Of a stretch of 17,051 bases of DNA, positions 14,431 through 17,051 are shown piece after piece. The notes below the pieces were generated by a model that saw nothing but the letters and a program-made list of their open reading frames with translations, was not told the DNA's origin and searched no databases. A program made the position numbers and the translations under genes. Each line of letters opens with the position of its first letter. Position 1 is the first letter of the stretch. Source of the DNA: Candidatus Neomicrothrix sp. UBA881 (lineage in GTDB: Bacteria > Actinomycetota > Acidimicrobiia > Acidimicrobiales > MedAcidi-G1); the NCBI GenBank assembly GCA_002294285.1, contig DBFL01000090.1, forward strand, positions 3,382 through 20,432. The letters are read 5' to 3'.

Positions 14431-15246
14431 ATGAGCGGTAATCACAAGGACCAAGTTGTAGTAGTAACCGGCGCTGGAAAAGGCATAGGTCGTGCAATAG
14501 CAGAAAGATTTGCAACTGAAGGCGCGAGAGTTGTAGTAAATGATATTGAAGAAGACCGGGTCAACGAAGTAGTTGCTTCTATCAAGGACGTAAATGGAAA
14601 CGCAATAGGAGCTGTCGCCGATGTATCTGACAGCAGTCAAGTAAAAAAAATTTTTGACTCTGCTTTGGATGCTTTTGGAACTGTAGATGTCTTAGTAAAT
14701 AATGCGGGAATAGTAAGTCCGATGCTGCACTTCTTCGATGCTGATGAAACTTGGTGGAGACGAATAATTGATGTGAATTTAACTGGCCATTTCCTTTGCT
14801 CACAACAAGCTGCAAGAATAATGGCTAAAAATCAAAATGGTGTCATTATCAACATGTCATCAGGTGGGGCGACACGAGCCCACAGGTCATTTACGGCTTA
14901 CGATGCCTCTAAAGGGGGTATAGAAGCTCTAACCAGAGCAATGGCACTGGACCTAGGCCCATATGGCATAAGGGTATGTGCACTTATGCCCGGCTCCATA
15001 GACACAGAAGGAATGGACGAAGAAGCACGAAAATTGCGCGGTGAAAATATTCCCCTGGAACGACCTGGCGATCCTGAAGATATGGCAGGGCCGGCCCTCT
15101 TTCTCGCTTCAGAAGATGCCAAGTACATCACTGGGGACATAATCAAAGTGGATGGAGGAATGCTTTCACAACAAAGATCTGCGACCGTAGACATAGTCCC
15201 ACCTTCAACGTTCCCCTCTTTGAAGGATGTTCTTGAAGGAGATTAG
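14431..15246 (+). CDS. Short-chain dehydrogenase/reductase
   Basis: The 271-aa classical SDR starts at ATG 14431, with AAGGGA about 6 nt upstream. It shows TGAGKGIG (13-20), NNAG (90-93), Asn116, Ser144, Tyr157 and Lys161. Asp38 after the second strand (VVNDIE) suggests NAD preference. The C-terminus has the usual TGDIIKVDGG followed by about 25 extra residues without a recognised motif. It lies between the P450 and a hydantoinase-type subunit with only 6 nt to the latter, so it is probably co-transcribed with it. It is distinct from the two other SDRs in the window and is not an obvious recent duplicate of either. The substrate is unknown, possibly a hydroxylated product of the P450. Confidence 0.92.
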   Translation: MSGNHKDQVVVVTGAGKGIGRAIAERFATEGARVVVNDIEEDRVNEVVASIKDVNGNAIGAVADVSDSSQVKKIFDSALDAFGTVDVLVNNAGIVSPMLHFFDADETWWRRIIDVNLTGHFLCSQQAARIMAKNQNGVIINMSSGGATRAHRSFTAYDASKGGIEALTRAMALDLGPYGIRVCALMPGSIDTEGMDEEARKLRGENIPLERPGDPEDMAGPALFLASEDAKYITGDIIKVDGGMLSQQRSATVDIVPPSTFPSLKDVLEGD

Positions 15247-15252
15247 GACCTG

Positions 15253-17051
15253 ATGACTGATAGTGGAATTCGAATAGGGGCGGATGTAGGTGGAACATTC
15301 ACAGATGTAGTCCTCGAAAAAGGAACTGATTTATTTTCAACTAAGGTTCTAACCACTTACGAATCACCTGAAATAGGGATCCTCGAAGGTATAGCAACTG
15401 TTATAGCAAAATCTGGAACTGATTTTTCTCAAATCAGTTCGTTTATCCATGGAACTACTCTTGCTACAAACGCATTGATCTCCAGGACAGGAGCAAAAAC
15501 AGCTTTTGTGACCACTAAGGGTTTCCGAGACACAATTGAAATGCGAACCGAAAGCAGATTCGAGCAATACAACCTAAACCTCGAACTGCCAAAACCACTT
15601 ATTGAGAGAAAAGATAGATACGTACTTTCAGAGAGAATTTCTGCAGAAGGTACAGTACTTTTACCTTTTGACGAAATTGAAGCTCAAAATCTCATAAAGC
15701 TAATTTCAAAAAAGAAAGATGCATATGACTCTATAGCTATAGGTTTCATCCATTCTTACATGAACAATAAGCATGAATCTCTCTTCCGGGAAATGCTTTT
15801 AAGTGAACTTCCAGAATTAAAAGTTTCAATTTCCTCTGAAGTTTCTCCTCAAATGAGAGAATTTGAAAGATTCAACACTGTCTGTGCAAATGCCTACGTT
15901 CAACCCATGATGGCGTCTTATCTCGAAAGACTGAAAAGCGAATTAAATAACGCAGGGGCTAAATGCGACATCCATCTTATCCACTCAGGTGGAGGGTTAA
16001 TGAGTATAGAAAGTGCAATAAGATTCCCAGTTAGACTAATTGAATCAGGCCCAGCCGGCGGAGCTATTTTCGCCGCTGAGATCGCCGATCGATATGGAAT
16101 AGACGCTGCGCTCTCCTATGACATGGGAGGAACAACTGCAAAAATATGTCTTATAGATGACCAAACTCCCAGATCAGCTAAAACATTTGAAGTGGCACGA
16201 ACTCATCGCTTCACTAAAGGAAGCGGTATGCCGATTTCGATCCCTGTTATAGAGATGATAGAGATAGGGGCAGGTGGTGGATCTATTGCCAGTGTTGATG
16301 ACCTTAAACAAATAAGAGTAGGTCCTTTAAGCGCAGGTTCTGAACCTGGACCGGCCGCATACGGATTAGGTGGCTCTCTCGCGACAGTTACCGATGCAAA
16401 TATTCTCTTAGGACGCATCTCGCCAGAGACTTTTGGTGCAGAAGATATCGACCTACTACCCGAAGAATCAAAAAAAGTTCTAAAAAATGACATTGCGAAA
16501 AGCCTTGAAAGCAGCGTAGAAAATGCAGCCATAGGAGTTATAGAGGTAGTTGACGAGAATATGGCTAATGCTGCACGTGTTCATGCAGTGGAAAATGGCA
16601 AAGACGTTTCAAAATACACAATGATTGCATTTGGTGGTGCAGCTCCACTGCATGCTTCACGTTTATGCGGCAAATTGGAAATCGATAAATTACTTGTTCC
16701 TCCGGGAGCAGGTGTAGGTTCTGCGATAGGTTTTCTTAGGACACCGTTTTCTTATGAAGCATTGAGAAGTTTTTATGTTTCTCTAGAAAATTTTGAACAC
16801 AACATTGTTAATAAACTTTTGGATGACCTTACTTCTGAGGCAACAGAGTTTGTAATGGAAGCCTCAAATAATGTCTATTCCGTGGAGAGTCTTGAAGTTG
16901 AACGCTGCGCGTTTATGAGATATTCAGGTCAGGGATGGGAAATTACCGTTCCGATAGAAAATATGAAATTTGATAGTTTTGGAATCGAACTATTGAATAA
17001 CGAATTCGAAAAAACTTATGAAGAACATTTCGGAAGGGCGATTGAGGGACT
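15253..17051 (+). CDS. Hydantoinase/oxoprolinase A-type ATPase subunit (HyuA-like), 3' partial
   Basis: The frame runs open from ATG 15253 to the end of the window (599 codons plus 2 bases), without a stop; family members are about 680-700 aa, so roughly the last 100 residues are missing. AGGA lies 5 nt before the ATG. The N-terminal half has GADVGGTFTDVV (9-20, ATP-binding) and HGTTLATNALI (from residue 67). The central domain has SGGGLMS, SGPAGGA, YDMGGTTAKI (289-298), IGAGGGSIA and GPAAYG. FGGAAPLHA begins at residue 460. These belong to the ASKHA ATPase fold of N-methylhydantoinase, 5-oxoprolinase and acetone-carboxylase-type enzymes, which hydrolyse cyclic amides or carboxylate ketones with ATP. 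The HyuB-type partner, normally adjacent, would lie downstream outside the window. It follows the SDR by 6 nt. Confidence 0.93.
   Translation, partial: MTDSGIRIGADVGGTFTDVVLEKGTDLFSTKVLTTYESPEIGILEGIATVIAKSGTDFSQISSFIHGTTLATNALISRTGAKTAFVTTKGFRDTIEMRTESRFEQYNLNLELPKPLIERKDRYVLSERISAEGTVLLPFDEIEAQNLIKLISKKKDAYDSIAIGFIHSYMNNKHESLFREMLLSELPELKVSISSEVSPQMREFERFNTVCANAYVQPMMASYLERLKSELNNAGAKCDIHLIHSGGGLMSIESAIRFPVRLIESGPAGGAIFAAEIADRYGIDAALSYDMGGTTAKICLIDDQTPRSAKTFEVARTHRFTKGSGMPISIPVIEMIEIGAGGGSIASVDDLKQIRVGPLSAGSEPGPAAYGLGGSLATVTDANILLGRISPETFGAEDIDLLPEESKKVLKNDIAKSLESSVENAAIGVIEVVDENMANAARVHAVENGKDVSKYTMIAFGGAAPLHASRLCGKLEIDKLLVPPGAGVGSAIGFLRTPFSYEALRSFYVSLENFEHNIVNKLLDDLTSEATEFVMEASNNVYSVESLEVERCAFMRYSGQGWEITVPIENMKFDSFGIELLNNEFEKTYEEHFGRAIEG

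Noticed and set aside
16203..16532. 109-codon minus-strand ORF
   Set aside because: Antisense to the hydantoinase-type gene, whose frame is open and carries family motifs throughout.
1..17051. CRISPR arrays, insertion sequences, attachment sites or phage genes
   Set aside because: No regularly spaced direct repeats, transposase motifs, terminal inverted repeats or integrase genes were seen; the region looks like ordinary chromosomal catabolic DNA.

Overview
The window is AT-leaning bacterial DNA packed with short catabolic operons. It holds 14 protein genes, two of them cut by the window edges, plus one intergenic stretch with signs of small RNAs. There is no rRNA, tRNA, CRISPR array, transposase or phage gene. 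Several genes recall actinobacterial catabolic families: an MFE-2/Hsd4-like reductase, a FadE2/ACAD10-11-like dehydrogenase, a steroid-type thiolase and a CYP. The UGSC selenoprotein and the DmdA-like protein recall marine plankton. A marine actinobacterium, perhaps Acidimicrobiia-like, is my best guess, held with low confidence because no taxonomic marker is present.

Layout. (1) 1-1090 (+): the end of a polar-amino-acid ABC transporter ATPase, then a TauD-type dioxygenase. A 3-hydroxyisobutyrate-dehydrogenase-like gene (-) converges on them with a 1-nt gap. (2) 1995-2473: the only long non-coding stretch, with two rho-independent-type hairpins facing each other, a third hairpin and a possible 29-codon ORF. 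(3) 2474-6953 (+): a beta-oxidation-like operon of SDR hydroxyacyl-CoA dehydrogenase, acyl-CoA dehydrogenase, thiolase and MDR alcohol dehydrogenase. (4) 13086 down to 6961 (-): a six-gene run of GMC/choline-dehydrogenase-like flavoenzyme, DmdA/GcvT-like demethylase, a 346-aa protein of unknown function, a UGSC selenoprotein, an SDR and a PhyH-type dioxygenase. (5) 13172-17051 (+): a cytochrome P450, an SDR and a hydantoinase/oxoprolinase A subunit that runs off the window.

The highlight is at 8663-9190 (-). What looks like two unrelated short ORFs is one gene read through an in-frame TGA at 8905-8903. The joined protein carries Sec-Gly-Ser-Cys followed by TSWSVHD. Directly after the TGA lies a perfect 7-bp hairpin with a 5-nt loop, spaced as expected for a bacterial SECIS element. 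The gene abuts its neighbours closely, next to a 346-aa protein of unknown function, so the selenoprotein probably serves redox chemistry within this demethylase/oxidoreductase operon. The actual substrate cannot be read from the sequence.
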